In this document: positions 46,570 to 48,998 of the stretch, one piece after another | How the letters are laid out: every line of letters starts with the position of its first letter | Position numbering within the stretch: position 1 is the first letter of the stretch | NCBI GenBank assembly: GCA_046593925.1 | Contig: JBKJQN010000093.1 | Span: 1-48,998, forward strand | Length of the DNA stretch: 48,998 nt | Direction of reading: 5' to 3' | DNA from: JAYVYM01 sp046593925 | GTDB lineage: Bacteria > Actinomycetota > Actinomycetes > Mycobacteriales > SCTD01 | Notes under the pieces: model-generated | What the model was told of the DNA's origin: nothing | Database searches by the model: none | Seen by the model: only the letters and a program-made list of their open reading frames with translations | Translations under genes and position numbers: made by a program

Positions 46570-48534
46570 GTGCCCGGACGACCACGACCCACCCCTGCCG
46601 GCCGGACGCCTGCCCGGGTGCTCACCGCCGCAGCGACCGTCGTGGCGCTGGGCCTGGCCGGCCTGGTCGTCGTGCTGCCCGCCGGCCCGGCCGCCGCCGT
46701 CGCCGTCGACGAGGTCTACGAGCGGCCCGCCGACGGCGTGTTCCCGGTCGAGGGCCACGGCTGGGGGCACGGTCGTGGGATGTCCCAGTGGGGCGCGCAG
46801 GGCGCGGCCACCCTGGGCCTGTCAGCCGACACGATCACGGCGACGTACTACCCGGGCACGACCCCGGGCCTGCTGCCGGACCGCCCGATCAAGGTCCTGC
46901 TGACCAACGACGGACCCGGCGCTGCAGGGCTCACCGACACCGACATCGCCTCGGCGCCGGGGCTCACGGCGACCGACGAGGGCACCGGTGCGTCGCTGGC
47001 GCTGCCCGCCGGCCCGAGCCGCTACCGGGTGGTGGCCGGCATCGCCAACGCCGAGCGGCTGCAGCGTCTCGACGGCAGCACCTGGACCGACACGGACTAC
47101 CTCGGCCGCCTCGACGTCACCGGCCCGATCTCGTTCACCGGGCCTACCTTCCTGCGGCTCCAGATGCCGGACGGCTCCCAGCGGGACTACCGGGGCCGGC
47201 TGCGCTCGGTGCGCTCAGGGCCGGGGGTGGTCAGCATCGACGAGCTGCGACTGGAGGACTACCTGCTCGGCGTCGTGCCGCGCGAAGCCCTCTCGTCCTG
47301 GCTCCCGGAGGCGCTCAAGGCGCAGGCGATCGCCGCGCGCAGCTACTCGGCGTACAAGCGTGACCACCCCACCAGCGGCGCCTACGACATCTGTAACAGC
47401 ACGAGCTGCCAGGTCTTCGACGGCAGCCGCACCATCAGCCCAGCCGGTGCGGTCACCGAGCTCGAGGTGACCAGTACCTCGCAGGCGGTGGCCGCCACCT
47501 CGGCCGTCGTGCGGACCTTCGGCGGCGCGCCGATCTTTGCCGAGTTCTCCAGCTCGAACGGCGGCTGGTCGACCGCCGGCAGCCAGCCGTACCTCGTCGC
47601 CCAGCGTGACGACTGGGACGGCGTCGCGCCGAACAGCGTGCACTCCTGGACGGCCCGGGTTGCAGCCACCGACCTGGAACGGTCCTTCCCGACGGTGGGC
47701 ACGCTGCGCCGGATGCGAGTCACGGTGCGTGACGGCAACGGGGACTGGGGCGGTCGGGTGACCACCGTGGTGCTCGAAGGCGTGGCGGTCGATGGCAGCG
47801 CGACCAGCGTCCCGACGACCGGCTCCGGCGTGTACGCGGCCGCAACCTGGCCGGCCCGGTCGGATGGGCTGCGCTCGACCTGGTGGCGGGTCACCGGGGT
47901 GCCGACCCCGCAGCTCCTCAAACTCGTCCAGGCGATGTACCTGGACCTGCTCGGTAGGCCCGCCGACGACGCCGGCCTGGGTGGCTGGTCCGCCCAGCTC
48001 GCCAGCGGCCAGCTGAGCGCGCAGGCCCTGGCTCTGCTGCTGGGCCGCTCACCCGAGTACACCCGCCACACCGTCACCGGCCTGTACGCGGAGGTCTTTG
48101 CCCGCGCCCCCGACCCGGTCGGGCTGGACGGCTGGTCGCGCCTGCTGCAGAACGACCCGTCCCAGGTCGCTGCCGTCGCCGCGGCGATGTACGGCAGCGA
48201 CGAGCACTTCGCCCGCAACGGCAACGACCCGCGCCGCTGGGTGACCGCGCTGTACCAGCAGGTCCTGCTGCGCGACCCCGACCCGGCCGGCCTGGACGGC
48301 TGGGTCGCGCGGATTCCGACGGTCGGCCGTACCGCCGTCGCCCGGGGCTTCTACGACTCGCTGGAGAAGTGCCAGCGCCGCGTGCAGGTTCTTTACACCG
48401 ACCTGCTCGGTCGCGCCGTCGACCCGGCCGGGCTGGCCGGCTGGCCGGCCGTCGTCGCACAGCAGGGCGACATTGCGCTCGCGTCCTACCTGGCCTCGTC
48501 GCCGGAGTACTTCGCCCGGGCGCAGCTGCGCTAG
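46570..48534 (+). CDS. SpoIID/LytB-domain protein with DUF4214 repeats
   Basis: A 654-residue exported protein. Signal peptide about residues 1-45 (VLTAAATVVALGLAGLVVVLPAG). The SpoIID domain has GHGWGHGRGMSQWGAQGAA, LEDYLLGVVPREALSSWLPEALKAQAIAARSY in pieces and EFSSSNGGWSTAG; SpoIID is a glycan-strand lytic transglycosylase in Bacillus, here in a non-sporulating setting. Four DUF4214 half-repeats fill about 448-654 and end ASYLASSPEYFARAQLR, nearly the same end as the M15-like protein (ASSLAASPEYDARAQR). GTG 46570 has AAGGAG six bases upstream. Likely cuts or trims peptidoglycan or the exported glycan. Confidence 0.93.
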   Translation: MPGRPRPTPAGRTPARVLTAAATVVALGLAGLVVVLPAGPAAAVAVDEVYERPADGVFPVEGHGWGHGRGMSQWGAQGAATLGLSADTITATYYPGTTPGLLPDRPIKVLLTNDGPGAAGLTDTDIASAPGLTATDEGTGASLALPAGPSRYRVVAGIANAERLQRLDGSTWTDTDYLGRLDVTGPISFTGPTFLRLQMPDGSQRDYRGRLRSVRSGPGVVSIDELRLEDYLLGVVPREALSSWLPEALKAQAIAARSYSAYKRDHPTSGAYDICNSTSCQVFDGSRTISPAGAVTELEVTSTSQAVAATSAVVRTFGGAPIFAEFSSSNGGWSTAGSQPYLVAQRDDWDGVAPNSVHSWTARVAATDLERSFPTVGTLRRMRVTVRDGNGDWGGRVTTVVLEGVAVDGSATSVPTTGSGVYAAATWPARSDGLRSTWWRVTGVPTPQLLKLVQAMYLDLLGRPADDAGLGGWSAQLASGQLSAQALALLLGRSPEYTRHTVTGLYAEVFARAPDPVGLDGWSRLLQNDPSQVAAVAAAMYGSDEHFARNGNDPRRWVTALYQQVLLRDPDPAGLDGWVARIPTVGRTAVARGFYDSLEKCQRRVQVLYTDLLGRAVDPAGLAGWPAVVAQQGDIALASYLASSPEYFARAQLR

Positions 48535-48562
48535 CACAGCGCCACCGCACTAACGTCGGTCC

Positions 48563-48998
48563 GTGCGCGTCGGGGTGGTGCTCGAGCAGTGCCTGTCACC
48601 GGTGCCGGGGGGCACCGGTCGCTACAGCCGCGAGCTCGCCGCCGCGCTCGCGCGGACGGCGCTGCCCGGCGACGACGTCCAGGGCTGGACGGCGCTGCAC
48701 CGCGACCGGACGGTGGCGCGGGTGCCGGGTGTCGGTGGCCCGCGGCTGCTGCCGCTGCCGCGGCGCGCCCTGTTCGCTGCCTGGGAGCGGCGCACCGGCC
48801 CGGGCGTGCGCGCCGCTCTGGTCCACGCGCCGACGCCGCTTGCCCCACCCCGGCGCGCCACGCCGCTGGTGGTCACCGTCCACGACGCCGTGCCCTGGAC
48901 CCACCCCGAGACGCTGACCGCGCGTGGCGTGCGATGGCACCGGGCCGCGGTCGCGCTCGCGCTCGATACCGCCGACCTGGTGGTCGTACCCACCCACG
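48563..48998 (+). CDS. Glycosyltransferase, N-terminal part (runs off window)
   Basis: The first 145 residues of a GT-B (family 4-like) glycosyltransferase, cut by the window end. GTG 48563 opens MRVGVVLEQCLSPVPGGTGRY, the N-terminal strand and glycine loop, followed by SRELAAAL, and later LVHAPTPLAPP and LVVTVHDAVPWTHPETLT, typical of mannosyltransferase-type members. It is 28 bases after the SpoIID gene and probably co-transcribed. Confidence 0.88.
   Translation, partial: MRVGVVLEQCLSPVPGGTGRYSRELAAALARTALPGDDVQGWTALHRDRTVARVPGVGGPRLLPLPRRALFAAWERRTGPGVRAALVHAPTPLAPPRRATPLVVTVHDAVPWTHPETLTARGVRWHRAAVALALDTADLVVVPTH

Overview
The window is very GC-rich with many GTG starts and dense overlapping genes. 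The gene content is that of an Actinomycetota chromosome: a GroEL ending in GGM repeats, an actinobacterial XPB helicase with its helicase-associated partner, DUF2771/DUF3027/DUF2530 proteins, a TIGR03089 protein, actinobacterial-type SerC and citrate synthase 2. The left half resembles, from memory, the Mycobacterium tuberculosis Rv0861c-Rv0889c neighbourhood (XPB, cold-shock, DUF3027, serC, citA). I cannot place the organism below phylum; a Frankiales-like or related lineage would fit. I see no tRNA, rRNA, CRISPR array, transposase or phage gene.

Layout. 1-5.7 kb: the 3' end of groL with a strong terminator, then an eroded patch (truncated Uma2 and NAD(P)-binding genes joined tail to tail, a small membrane protein, an aldo/keto reductase, a scramblase-like protein, an F420-type oxidoreductase and an aldo/keto reductase remnant). 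5.7-9.7 kb: XPB helicase and partner. 10.2-16.3 kb: LarE, cold-shock protein, DUF2771 lipoprotein, zinc-type DUF3027 protein and a sacsin/HSP90-like ATPase apparently starting at CTG. 16.4-18.2 kb: MarR regulator with MFS exporter. 18.1-21.0 kb (minus): citrate synthase, serC and two small membrane proteins in one tight operon. 21.1-23.0 kb: pdxH and a second MFS protein. 23.0-26.3 kb (minus): ferredoxin reductase, fatty acid desaturase and a protein with four cold-shock domains, which reads as a cold-response operon. 26.3-28.7 kb: a repeat-rich stretch (minisatellite, G-runs, heptamer array, 18-nt repeats) around an unknown CDS and a Sir2 deacetylase.

29.0-49.0 kb is a cell-envelope glycan region: TIGR03089 protein, LytR-CpsA-Psr ligase, DUF4232 lipoprotein, an M15-like peptidase with PG-binding and DUF4214 repeats, a methyltransferase carrying one DUF4214 unit, a secreted bulb-lectin/beta-propeller protein, a Wzm/Wzt-type ABC exporter whose ATPase has a C-terminal substrate-binding domain, a glycosyltransferase, an FkbM-glycosyltransferase fusion, two tandem GDP-mannose-dehydratase paralogues, a SpoIID protein with DUF4214 repeats, and the start of another glycosyltransferase. 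Together they suggest synthesis of a deoxyhexose-containing, methylated glycan, its export, and its attachment to or remodelling with peptidoglycan. The most interesting signals are the four-CSD protein and its operon, the DUF4214 module shared across the envelope cluster, and several unusual translation starts.
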